From the NCBI GenBank assembly GCA_028823415.1, contig JAPKBL010000032.1:1-43367 (forward strand): a stretch of 43,367 nt of DNA, read 5' to 3'. Of this stretch, positions 18,090 to 26,624 are shown in pieces. The notes beneath the pieces are model-generated. The model was given only the letters and a program-made list of their open reading frames with translations. It had not been told where the DNA came from and ran no database searches. The translations under genes were made by a program, and so were the position numbers. Positions within the stretch are counted from its first letter, which is position 1. Each line of letters begins with the position of its first letter. The stretch comes from Mariniblastus sp. Its GTDB lineage: Bacteria > Planctomycetota > Planctomycetia > Pirellulales > Pirellulaceae.

Positions 18090-18814
18090 TGAGAGTTCGG
18101 GGTTGAATCTTAAATTCTGAATTAGCACGAGTGTTCACTGCCAAAGGCAAGCGATTGGCGTATTGATAAAAGCGGTCGATTGAATGCAGAAAGTCTCGGC
18201 GGTGGCGATAAAGACATTTGATGAAGCAAGATGGTGGGTGTTGAAAAGAGTTGGCGGTAGGAAGCTTGTTCTCAATAGTGTAATGAATTTCTCAGCACTT
18301 GAGAGGTGTCAGGGAAGCAGTGGTCGGTAGCGGACCGCGATATTGTTTTTGAGCAGTGCTTTGGATGTTAGATGTTCGTTACTAGACTTTGGGTGGATCG
18401 ATTGAGTTTTCAATAGTGAAGTCGCGCGTTTTCAGCGCATTAAACTGTCATCGGTGTTTGCAAGCATGCAGCCATTTGTTGATTGAGGCGTGGCACGAAC
18501 TGGATTGGAGTTGAGGGTATCCGTTTTTATTGGCAGAATTCCCCTGGGAAATTCAATTTTTAATGATCTCATTTTGATCTGACAATTCTCAGAATGAGAC
18601 AAAGGCTGGTTCAATAAATTGGAAATTCCCCAGTTTCTTGGGGGTATTTAGGGATTTCATTCTTTGGCATACCGCTTGCATAGTCGGTAGGTAGAAAGAA
18701 CGGCAACGTCGTCTTCATTTTCATGTTTCCGCCCAAGAGGCTGCAACAAAAGATGTTAGAGGGCGTTTGTGAGTGTCTACCGCTCGTCCAACTATTCAAT
18801 GAGGAAACCAGTCC
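18090..18814. other. long divergent intergenic region with two small hairpins
   Basis: About 725 bp between the FG-GAP and CARDB genes. No credible gene was found; the short minus-strand frames here have no ribosome sites. Two dyads stand out: a near-perfect 11-bp inverted repeat at 18567-18599 and a smaller cccca/tgggg stem at 18628-18643. Both lie 170-250 bp upstream of the CARDB start and could be operators or leader structures. Confidence 0.6.
18567..18599. promoter_or_regulatory. inverted repeat, possible operator
   Basis: tctcattttga (18567-18577) and tcagaatgaga (18589-18599) are reverse complements at 10 of 11 positions, separated by 11 bp. Centre-to-centre spacing is 22 bp, about two helical turns, as for a dimeric regulator site. 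No T-run follows, so a terminator is unlikely. Confidence 0.35.
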
Positions 18815-19846
18815 ATGAAGAACTCGCAAAAGACGGTCAAGCCACTGTTGCTAATCGGTTTTCTATTTTTCGGATTTACCTCGGTCTCCTTTGCTGATGG
18901 TGGGTTTTGGAAGGTCACGGGTGATTTAGTTAATAAGGACGATGCCGGATCAAGTTTTGAGAGATCCTGTCCCATGGCGAATGTAAAACTGCGATTCAAA
19001 AGTCGCTGGTTGGGGGGGACGGGTGTGGGGTTTAACGGGCCGGTGACTCCATTCCCATGGGGGCCTTCCTGGGGGGAAGCGACAACAAATGGTAATGGTC
19101 GATTTTCGGAGACGAGTTATTTCTTCCCCGATGCTTCAAGGGGGCGAGATATTTTGATTGAGGCTTGGGTGCGTGATAGTAATTTTCAGCACCAGTGGAC
19201 CGCGGTGACCATTGTCAGACAAATCAGTGGTGGGACGCCACATCAGCAGTCAGGCAATATCCACACCTTTGACCTTGGGACGATTGAAACAAATTTATTT
19301 GAATGTCCTGCCGGGTTAGGTCCAGGCAGACGTCCAAATGACGATCTACCAACGATAAAGCCGGTAAAGGACGACGATAAGCGTCGTGAAAAGAAAACCA
19401 TTGAACCGGTTCCCTACGGGATGGGGCCAAATGGAAAACCAGGTATTGATCTTGAATTCACAAGTGTTGTTGTCAGGCATCGTGATAATCAACCCAATGC
19501 ACCGGCGGAGCGGATTAGCTGGGAAGTAGTGGTTCGGAATAATGGTCCGCTCAAATACAAAGGGTCGGGCAATTGCAAGACACGTGTTCGAATGGCAGTT
19601 TACATTCCAGAGTTAGGGACTGAGCGAGAATATTTTTTAACGATGACCAAGCCAATCGCAGCGGGTGCAGAAGAAACGTTTACCTCCAATTCAGGTAATT
19701 TAGGTGAGATCTCAGACGCTAATTCAGACGCGTATAATGTTTTGTTTGAAATTGACCCTGACAATCTCATTCTTGAATCGAATGAGAACAACAACGAGCA
19801 AAGTGGTATCTATACACTAGCGACCGAGACTTTTGTTACGCAGTAA
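18815..19846 (+). CDS. secreted CARDB-domain protein
   Basis: A 343-residue exported protein from ATG 18815, preceded by GAGGAAA, with signal peptide MKNSQKTVKPLLLIGFLFFGFTSVSFA. Residues about 30-160 form an unrecognised beta-rich region (FWKVTGDLV, VKLRFKSRW, RDILIEAWVR), possibly transthyretin-like. A charged, Pro-rich linker (170-205) follows. Residues 210-335 look like a CARDB (cell-adhesion-related) Ig-like domain: IDLEFTSVVVRHR, ISWEVVVRNNGP, FEIDPDNLILESNENNNEQ. The NExNN ending is typical for CARDB. It may be a surface adhesion or matrix protein. It stands alone between divergent and convergent neighbours. Confidence 0.8.
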   Translation: MKNSQKTVKPLLLIGFLFFGFTSVSFADGGFWKVTGDLVNKDDAGSSFERSCPMANVKLRFKSRWLGGTGVGFNGPVTPFPWGPSWGEATTNGNGRFSETSYFFPDASRGRDILIEAWVRDSNFQHQWTAVTIVRQISGGTPHQQSGNIHTFDLGTIETNLFECPAGLGPGRRPNDDLPTIKPVKDDDKRREKKTIEPVPYGMGPNGKPGIDLEFTSVVVRHRDNQPNAPAERISWEVVVRNNGPLKYKGSGNCKTRVRMAVYIPELGTEREYFLTMTKPIAAGAEETFTSNSGNLGEISDANSDAYNVLFEIDPDNLILESNENNNEQSGIYTLATETFVTQ

Positions 19847-19862
19847 GTCCACGATGTTTTTG

Positions 19863-19907
19863 AGTCCAGTTTTGATGATTGCGAATTTATGGTCTCGCAA
19901 CTGGACT
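19863..19907. terminator. bulged hairpin between convergent genes
   Basis: agtccagtt at 19863-19871 pairs with aactggact ending at 19907, and an inner ttgcga/tcgcaa stem is nested inside. It lies just after the CARDB stop and about 100 bp beyond the sulfatase-esterase stop, so it could end both transcripts. Only a short T-rich flank exists on the minus-strand side. Confidence 0.4.
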
Positions 19908-20008
19908 GCTGGGCTCAAAGAGTCGTTTTAGTTTTTTCGTCGATCTAGACCGTTGCAAGATGCCAATTATGTCCCAGTCGATTTGATTTGGCAGGGAAAG
20001 TAGCAGCC

Positions 20009-22267
20009 TTATTTCAAAGTCTTTTTGAAGTGAGCATCCGACAAGTCGATCATTTGGTCGAACCAAATTTGTTTATTAAGAAACGGATGCGGGGCGTCCT
20101 TAATTAACGAAAGGTTGGATGGGATATCTAGCCCCTCCATTTGTTGTCTAAATTTGTCGGCATGCGTGCTCGCATCGTCTTTCTCGCCGGAGATGAACCA
20201 GCACGGTGGATCATTCTTATCGAGGTGAACCCGGGGTGAGGCGAGTCGATAGGCGTCGGGTGCATCGCTGAGCGAACCGCCAAGGAATTGTCGCCAGATC
20301 TGCCCGCGACCTTCGACCGCCGAGATTTCTCGGGTTCGCTGGGAAAGTAAATCCGTTTGCGCTCCCATCGGAACAGCCGCTTGAATGGTGCTTCTAAAAT
20401 CAGCATTTCCCCCCTCGCCTTCGAGTGCTTTGACGCCTCCAGATGTGGCGAGCAGAGCTGCCAGATGCCCGCCAGCGGATAGCCCGATCGCTCCGATATT
20501 ATCGGTGTCGATACCGTAGTTGCCTGCATTGGCACGCAAGAATCGAACGGCGGCCTTGCAGTCTTCGATCGCGGCGGGGAAGGGTGCTTCGCCACTGAGG
20601 CGGTAAGAAATGGTCGCGGTCACAAACCCCCGGGCGGCTAACGCTTGAGCGACATGTTGATGACTGGTGCGATTACCTTTGGCCCAGCCTCCGCCGTGGA
20701 TGCAAACGATCGCAGGCAGCGTGCCCCATGCGTCGCGTGGACGGTAGATGTCCATCTCCAATGTTCTGTCACCGTATTTTGCGTAAGTCACGTCCAGTTT
20801 TGCATCGAGTCCGTCTTTGGTGATTTTTGAAATCTGGGTGCGGCCATCTGCGCGCGGTGGAGCGGGGGCCAGTCCAGCAGGTCTTGCATCAAATTGCATT
20901 TCATCCTGAAACATGATTGCCATGCCGCGAAGTTTACGAATGACTTCCTGGTTCCGTATGAATTTGATTTCGCCCGGATCTTTGGCAAGGTCATAAAGCT
21001 GGAGACTGGGGTTCAAATAGAGTTTCCAGTTGCGCCATCGAACGGCCGCGAGTGCGCCTTGACTGCCGTGATAGAAAAAAGCATCGTTGTATTCATTGCG
21101 ATGGATTAGCGGTTCCCACTCCCCGGGAGGATCCCACGTACGCCGCAGTGGAACGGAGGAGTTGAGTGATTTTTTTAAACCCGGATGCGGTACCGTTTTG
21201 GTTTCACCTTTTAGCAGTGGGCTGATATCCCGGCCGTCGATGACTCGGTCTTGTGGGACTTCGATTCCAGCAAAGGTGGCGAGGGTTGGGTACCAATCCA
21301 TGGCGCGTACGACCGCAGCAGATTCAGCACCTGTTTGCAAACCAAGTTTTGGCCCCCAGGCGATGGCGGGGACACGAAGCCCACCTTCGTAAGTGGAAAG
21401 TTTTCGGCCACGAATTTTCTGATCGGGCCTGCGCCCTGGGCCACGGCCATTGTCCGATGCATAAATGACGAGCGTATTGTCATCGATGTTGAGCCGTTTC
21501 AGCGTGTCGAAAATACGGCCGACATTGTGATCAAGTTCTTGTATGGCGTCACCGTACTCGCCCCACTTGGAACTGCCTTGGAACGGGTCGCTAACGCCAA
21601 GCGGGTTGTGGAGCATGGTATGAGGAAGATAAAGGAAGAATGGGCCTGCTTTATTCTCCTCAATAAAACCAATCGCTTCGTCGGTGTAAATCTTTGTTAG
21701 CTCAGCGGGATCGGCGGGACGTTTGATTACCTCGCCATTGCGAATCAGAGGGACTCCACCTTGCTCTTCGAAGTAGACGATTTCAACAGGATCGAGATTG
21801 TGAAGCAAACCAAAGTAATGATCGAAGCCCTGATTTTTAGGGAGGAATGGTTCGTGAAAACCGAGGTGCCATTTGCCGATACAGGCCGTCGCGTAGCCGT
21901 TTTGCTTTAAGAGTTCGGCAATCGTCAACTCATCAGGATGAATGCCTGTTCGCGAATCGGCGCGATGAACCCAAGTGTGATTTCCGACTCGGCGTGGGTA
22001 ACAACCTGTCAAAAGACCAGCTCTGGACGGACTGCATATGGGCGCCGCCGCATAGTAGTCTGTAAACCGTGTGCCTTGTTCTGCCATCGCGTCGATGCGT
22101 GGTGTTTCAATTTCTGTCGCACCATAACAACCGAGGTCGTAGTAGCCTTGGTCATCGACGAAGATAAAGACGATGTTAGGTGGTTGGTCGTTGGCGGCGT
22201 TTAGCAGGGCGGGACTACAGAGCAGAAGAAACCAAGTAAAAAGTGAGAGACTAATTTGGTTAATCAT
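20009..22267 (-). CDS. sulfatase-alpha/beta-hydrolase fusion protein
   Basis: A 752-residue exported protein with two complete enzyme domains. After a signal peptide (MINQISLSLFTWFLLLCSPALLNA), residues 27-460 are a type I sulfatase: VDDQG with DD at 38-39, catalytic Cys78 in CSPSR, GKWHLG at 131-136 and SDNGRG at 271-276. After a Pro/Ala-rich linker (about 463-475), residues 485-752 are a BD-FAE-type esterase. This has oxyanion HGGGW (524-528), nucleophile Ser597 in GLSAGG, acid Asp697 or Asp698 in SGEKDD and His727 in DAPHPF. Both active sites appear intact, so one polypeptide could remove sulfate and an acyl group from the same glycan. It is the last gene of the minus-strand cluster, 49 bp after the esterase at 22317. 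Confidence 0.94.
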   Translation of the reverse strand: MINQISLSLFTWFLLLCSPALLNAANDQPPNIVFIFVDDQGYYDLGCYGATEIETPRIDAMAEQGTRFTDYYAAAPICSPSRAGLLTGCYPRRVGNHTWVHRADSRTGIHPDELTIAELLKQNGYATACIGKWHLGFHEPFLPKNQGFDHYFGLLHNLDPVEIVYFEEQGGVPLIRNGEVIKRPADPAELTKIYTDEAIGFIEENKAGPFFLYLPHTMLHNPLGVSDPFQGSSKWGEYGDAIQELDHNVGRIFDTLKRLNIDDNTLVIYASDNGRGPGRRPDQKIRGRKLSTYEGGLRVPAIAWGPKLGLQTGAESAAVVRAMDWYPTLATFAGIEVPQDRVIDGRDISPLLKGETKTVPHPGLKKSLNSSVPLRRTWDPPGEWEPLIHRNEYNDAFFYHGSQGALAAVRWRNWKLYLNPSLQLYDLAKDPGEIKFIRNQEVIRKLRGMAIMFQDEMQFDARPAGLAPAPPRADGRTQISKITKDGLDAKLDVTYAKYGDRTLEMDIYRPRDAWGTLPAIVCIHGGGWAKGNRTSHQHVAQALAARGFVTATISYRLSGEAPFPAAIEDCKAAVRFLRANAGNYGIDTDNIGAIGLSAGGHLAALLATSGGVKALEGEGGNADFRSTIQAAVPMGAQTDLLSQRTREISAVEGRGQIWRQFLGGSLSDAPDAYRLASPRVHLDKNDPPCWFISGEKDDASTHADKFRQQMEGLDIPSNLSLIKDAPHPFLNKQIWFDQMIDLSDAHFKKTLK

Positions 22268-22316
22268 GAGTTGACTCGGGTAATTGCTCTAAATATTTGC
22301 GATTGTCTATTTCGGG

Positions 22317-23078
22317 CTACTGGTTCTTCTTCTGCTTGAAAAGCCAATCCCAAGTGTCAGAAGAATCGTAGGTGCGTCCCCAACTGCTGTGACCGACGCC
22401 CTTGAATTCAGTGTATTTTGGGGAGCCACCAGCTTCTTTGAGAGCTGCCACCATGTCTTGGCTGTATTGGGTTGGGACGACTTTATCGTTGTCTCCGTGA
22501 AAAACCCAAATTGGAATGTTTTTTAATTTATCTGCCTCTGCTGGATCCCAACCACCGGCAACGGGAATGGCGGCGGCAAACATTTTGGGTCTTAATGAAA
22601 TGGCTCCAAAGGTGCCGACGCCTCCCATGGATTGTCCCGTGACGTAAATACGATTCGTATCGATAGGGTGTTTTTTGATGAGTGCATCCAATGCTTCGAG
22701 TGCGGCGGGCAGCATTGCCTTGGAAGACTTCTTTTTCTTGGTGCGTCTGGGGGGCTGTACCCAATTGCCTTCTTTGGTCGACTCAGGCACCATGACAAAG
22801 CAGGGAAATTTTTCTCTAAGTTCATTCGAGGCAAGTTTGGCTGCTGCGGCGGTGCTGCCCCCGCGACCGTGAAGGGCAAGGATCAGCGGATACTTACGGC
22901 CGTCCTCAATCGTTTTAGGAGCCATGATTTTATATTCAATTGAGGTTCCATCATTGGCGGTAAATTTTTCATTAACGTAAGGATTTTTCCCACCAGACGT
23001 TTTTGTTTTCTGGGCGTGGATTGACGGTGTGCTCAATAGCATCAGTACAAGAGTCATGACAGCGATGATAGAACGCAT
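22317..23078 (-). CDS. secreted alpha/beta hydrolase, esterase/PHB-depolymerase-like
   Basis: A 253-residue exported hydrolase. ATG 23078 is chosen because AAAGG lies just upstream and the signal peptide (MRSIIAVMTLVLMLLSTPSIHA) begins there; an in-frame start at 23168 would overlap the DUF1501 gene. Motifs: LALHGRGG (oxyanion, 68-74), nucleophile Ser150 in GQSMGG, Asp198 in HGDNDKVVP, His230 in GVGHSSW. The closest types are carbohydrate esterase family 1 and PHB-depolymerase-like esterases. A Lys-rich loop (RRTKKKKSSK) is unusual and could bind an acidic polymer. It sits 82 bp behind DUF1501 and 49 bp before the fusion gene, consistent with one operon. Confidence 0.9.
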   Translation of the reverse strand: MRSIIAVMTLVLMLLSTPSIHAQKTKTSGGKNPYVNEKFTANDGTSIEYKIMAPKTIEDGRKYPLILALHGRGGSTAAAAKLASNELREKFPCFVMVPESTKEGNWVQPPRRTKKKKSSKAMLPAALEALDALIKKHPIDTNRIYVTGQSMGGVGTFGAISLRPKMFAAAIPVAGGWDPAEADKLKNIPIWVFHGDNDKVVPTQYSQDMVAALKEAGGSPKYTEFKGVGHSSWGRTYDSSDTWDWLFKQKKNQ

Positions 23079-23160
23079 GATGTTGAGCCTTTGATTCAGT
23101 GATGAGATTGTTAAATTATCGAGGTAGCTTAAGAGCGACTGTCTCTCAATAGTTTGAGCT

Positions 23161-24555
23161 TTAGGCAATCAAAGAGTCAATAACTTTACCACCGAACTGA
23201 CTCAATTGCTTGAACCTTCCCGCGTGGTAGTAGGTCAGTTTATTGTCATCGAGGCCGAGTAGTTTTAGGAGTGTCACGTGGAAATCGCGAACGTGGCGAA
23301 CGTCTTCGACCGCAGTCATGCCGGTTTCATCGGTCGCCCCGATGGTGTGTCCGGCTTTACACCCGCCGCCGGCCATCCAAATCGTCATTGCATTGGGATT
23401 GTGATCCCGTCCATAGGCAACTCCCCCACGTACGCCGTTATCAGGGGTGCGGCCGAATTCGCCACACCAGACAATCAGCGTACTATCAAGAAGTCCGCGC
23501 TCTTTTAAATCTCGAATTAGTGCCGCGATTGGTTGGTCGACACCGCGGACGAGATTTCCGTGAGCCCGTTCAATGTAATCGTGACTGTCCCACGAACCGT
23601 TGAACAGTTGGACAAACCTGACACCTTTTTCAACCATTTTCCGTGCCAGTAAACATTTACGACCGAAGGAATCGGTAGCTGAATTTCCGACACCATACAT
23701 CGCGAGTGTCTTTTCTGATTCGCCTGAAAGATCGATGGCGTTGGGGACCTCGGTTTGCATTCGAAAAGCAAGTTCATAACTTTCCAGTCGCGCGGCGAGC
23801 TCTTGATGTTGCGGATGTTGGTGTGCGTGTTGCCGGTTGAACGAGGCCAGTAAGTCGAGGTTCTTTCGCTGACGTTGCCGTGTGATTCCTTGAGGGGGCG
23901 ATAGGTCAAGAATGGGAGACCCTTTGGGACGAAGCGGTGTGCCTTGATAGAAGGCAGGCAAGTAACCATTACTCCAATTCGGTGCGCCACCCTGCGGGTA
24001 GGAGACGTCGGGTAACACGACATAACCGGGAAGGTCTTGGTTTTCTGTTCCTAAACCGTAGGTGACCCAGGCACCAATCCCAGGGTCTCCCCCAAACCGG
24101 TTTCCGCAGTTCATCTGGTACATCGCCGTTGGATGATTGACGCTGTCGACTTGGCATCCGCGGTAAAAACATAATTCATCAGCGACTGAGGGCAGGTGTT
24201 GCCAGTTCTCCGCCATGTCGGCGCCGCTCTCGCCATGTTTATTAAATTTGAATGGGCTTTGAACGAAGTAGCGTTTTCCGCTTTCCATCGCTGACTTTTT
24301 TTTGCCACTCCGAGTGAACTCTTGCAGATGCAGTTTTTTGAGGGCGGGCTTGGGGTCAAACGTATCGACATGGGAGGGCCCGCCTTCCATCATCAGAAAG
24401 ATGCAATTTTTGGCCTTGGCGGGTAAATGTCCCTTTCGCGGTGCCAGTGGATTGGGTTGTTCATCTGCTTTAGTTTCGCCGGTCAGCATCGATGAAAGCG
24501 CGATGCTGCCCAGAGATGTTCCTAAACCGTAAAGAAACTCTCGGCGGTTGTTCAT
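23161..24555 (-). CDS. Tat-exported DUF1501 protein
   Basis: A 464-residue planctomycete-type DUF1501 protein. The Tat signal is NNRREFLYGLGTSLGSIALS. Family hallmarks are IFLMMEGGPSHVDTFDPKP near the N-terminus, GAWVTYGLG, FVQLFNGSWDSH, VWCGEFGRTPDN and RDHNPNAMTIWMAGGGCKAG. The family belongs to the alkaline phosphatase-like superfamily, but the activity is unknown. Its start overlaps the stop of the upstream sulfatase by four bases (ATGA), so translation is probably coupled. DUF1501 genes usually sit next to PSD1 cytochrome genes; here a sulfatase lies between the two. Confidence 0.95.
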   Translation of the reverse strand: MNNRREFLYGLGTSLGSIALSSMLTGETKADEQPNPLAPRKGHLPAKAKNCIFLMMEGGPSHVDTFDPKPALKKLHLQEFTRSGKKKSAMESGKRYFVQSPFKFNKHGESGADMAENWQHLPSVADELCFYRGCQVDSVNHPTAMYQMNCGNRFGGDPGIGAWVTYGLGTENQDLPGYVVLPDVSYPQGGAPNWSNGYLPAFYQGTPLRPKGSPILDLSPPQGITRQRQRKNLDLLASFNRQHAHQHPQHQELAARLESYELAFRMQTEVPNAIDLSGESEKTLAMYGVGNSATDSFGRKCLLARKMVEKGVRFVQLFNGSWDSHDYIERAHGNLVRGVDQPIAALIRDLKERGLLDSTLIVWCGEFGRTPDNGVRGGVAYGRDHNPNAMTIWMAGGGCKAGHTIGATDETGMTAVEDVRHVRDFHVTLLKLLGLDDNKLTYYHAGRFKQLSQFGGKVIDSLIA

Positions 24556-26624
24556 TGTTTGCCCCCCTCAGTCCTTTTTTGTTTTTGAATCCTGGGAATG
24601 GTTGGACCAATAAAGTCCCATGATTTCTGTGAGCCATTTTTACTTTTGAATCGAATTGACTGTAGTTCAATAGGCGATTCTTCGACGGGAAAATACAATC
24701 GGATTATCCCGGGCTTGCCTTCGACCGGTAGTGAAACTGAGAGCTCGGACCATTGGTCTGTGGCGGGTAGATTGTAGGTGACGATTTGCGCAGTCTTTGG
24801 GAAATCCTCTTGTCCATCGGTTTTCCAGTGGACTTTTCCTGCACCGCCGGCTTGGCTGCGGTACCTTAATTTTAAATTCAGTGGGCCATCGATTTTAACC
24901 TGCCCCGTGCCAAGGAACGATGGACTCCCATCACGGATAACTCGAATGCCGTCTTTCGTTTTTGTTAGTTCGCAAAATCGGGGCACCAATCCTCGGATTG
25001 AGATCGAATCGTTCTCTTTCGCTTGGACAGCCGGCTCGGCTGTCGGCGTAGTTTTGAATTTCGGATTAGGTTTTGGATAAAGCGCATCGGTGTCTTTGAC
25101 AAACTGGTCGATGAGTGCGTCGAGCTGTTTTACTTTATCGGGGTGCGCGTCGGCGAGGTTATGTGTTTCGCCGATATCCTCGTTCAAGTCATAAAGTTCG
25201 AGCGTGTCAGGGTATGTAGCGTGCGGTTCAAATCGCCGGATCAGTTTCCATTGATCCGAGTGAACTGAAACGGCAGGAATCAAATGTGGAAACCAAGTGA
25301 AGTAGGCTTCCCGCTCAAGTTCACCGGTTTGTTTGAGGATCGGCAAGATCGAAACCCCGTCGACGATGTGCGTTTCCGGTTTGCTTAATCCGGCAACTTC
25401 AAGCAGCGTGGGATAGAGATCGATTGGACCTACGATTGAATCACTGATCGAGTTTTCGGCGACCTGTCCATGCCAGCGAACCATCAGGGGAACTCGTTGT
25501 CCTCCCTCATAAATTCGACCTTTCCCCTCGCGTAGCGGTGCGTTGTTGGTCGGAGCCTGATCGCCCGCCCATTTTCGCCAGTCTTGAATAAAGTTCCATC
25601 GGGAATGTCCTTCCGGTACGTTCATGCCGCGGCCGCCTGGCACATTGCTATGCGTATTCCCTCCATTGTCGGAGTAGAAAATAAACAGTGTATTTTCTGT
25701 CAGCCCTAATTCATCAAGTTTATTCATCACACGACCGAGGCTGTCGTCGACGCTTTTTAACATTGAGGCCATGATTGGATTGGCCTGTTGTCCGCGAGGA
25801 TCTTCTTTTTGTGCGAACTGCTGGGTGTACTCTTGTTTGTGTCCCCATGGTCCGTGCACAGCGTAATGCCAAAAGTTTAAAAAGAACGGCTCGTCTTGAT
25901 GGTTTTCAATAAACGCGAGCGCTTCATTGGTTAACCGGTCGGTAATGTACTCACCTTCGGGGCCGTCGGTGATGGTTCCGACGTGATTTTTTGGGCTGGG
26001 AACTCCCGCAGTATTGATTCCGTACGGCGAAAAATAGCTCCGCGGTCCGGGACTTGGCTCGGCGTGAAACGCAACTTCGAACCCATGTTGCTCGGGCCAA
26101 TGTTCTTGAGCCAGGCCGAGATGCCATTTACCAAAATGACCGGTCCGATATCCTCCAGCGCGGAGAACTTTGGCAAGCGTGTCGAGCTCGGGGTCGAGAA
26201 ACCGTCTGCTATTGGCGTAAATGAATTGCCGCTTGGGTGACGCCTTGGCGAGCACGGGGTATCGAGATGCCTGTGCAGGTTGAGCGGATTGATGGCCGCT
26301 GGCCGAAGTCACCCCGTGTCGTGACGAATACTGACCGGTCAAAATCGATGCTCGTGTTGGCGAACACAATGGCGTCGCATAGGCATGCGTGAATTTCATC
26401 GACTGTTGTTCCAGTCGTTTCATATTGGGTGTCTCGTAATATTGAGAACCGTAGGGAGTGCTGTCCATCCATCCCATGTCGTCAACCAGAAACAACACGA
26501 TGTTTGGCTTTCGTGCTTGCTGGTGGTCGCCGGATAACGATGAATTTTCGTCGGCCCATACGGATCCAATCGAGCCGAATGAAAGCAAAGCCAAGAGGGA
26601 GATATGTTTAATATACATACACAA
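24552..26624 (-). CDS. type I sulfatase with C-terminal carbohydrate-binding-like domain
   Basis: A 690-residue exported sulfatase (start at 26624, or Met3 at 26618). The signal peptide ends near GSVWA, followed by LVDDMG (DD at 48-49), catalytic Cys87 in CSPTR, GKWHLG and YSDNGGN. The catalytic part ends around residue 540 (YDLNEDIGETHNL). About 130 more residues follow, rich in beta-strand patterns (LNLKLRYRSQAGGAGKV, WSELSVSLPV, ELQSIRFKS). They resemble a carbohydrate-binding sandwich. Its start overlaps the PSD1 gene by 17 bases and its end overlaps DUF1501 by 4, so it is embedded in the operon. Substrate is unknown. Confidence 0.95.
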   Translation of the reverse strand: MCMYIKHISLLALLSFGSIGSVWADENSSLSGDHQQARKPNIVLFLVDDMGWMDSTPYGSQYYETPNMKRLEQQSMKFTHAYATPLCSPTRASILTGQYSSRHGVTSASGHQSAQPAQASRYPVLAKASPKRQFIYANSRRFLDPELDTLAKVLRAGGYRTGHFGKWHLGLAQEHWPEQHGFEVAFHAEPSPGPRSYFSPYGINTAGVPSPKNHVGTITDGPEGEYITDRLTNEALAFIENHQDEPFFLNFWHYAVHGPWGHKQEYTQQFAQKEDPRGQQANPIMASMLKSVDDSLGRVMNKLDELGLTENTLFIFYSDNGGNTHSNVPGGRGMNVPEGHSRWNFIQDWRKWAGDQAPTNNAPLREGKGRIYEGGQRVPLMVRWHGQVAENSISDSIVGPIDLYPTLLEVAGLSKPETHIVDGVSILPILKQTGELEREAYFTWFPHLIPAVSVHSDQWKLIRRFEPHATYPDTLELYDLNEDIGETHNLADAHPDKVKQLDALIDQFVKDTDALYPKPNPKFKTTPTAEPAVQAKENDSISIRGLVPRFCELTKTKDGIRVIRDGSPSFLGTGQVKIDGPLNLKLRYRSQAGGAGKVHWKTDGQEDFPKTAQIVTYNLPATDQWSELSVSLPVEGKPGIIRLYFPVEESPIELQSIRFKSKNGSQKSWDFIGPTIPRIQKQKRTEGGKQ

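Noticed and set aside
18432..18829. Short minus-strand frames upstream of the CARDB gene
   Set aside because: They overlap the CARDB start region or dyads and lack ribosome sites and domains.
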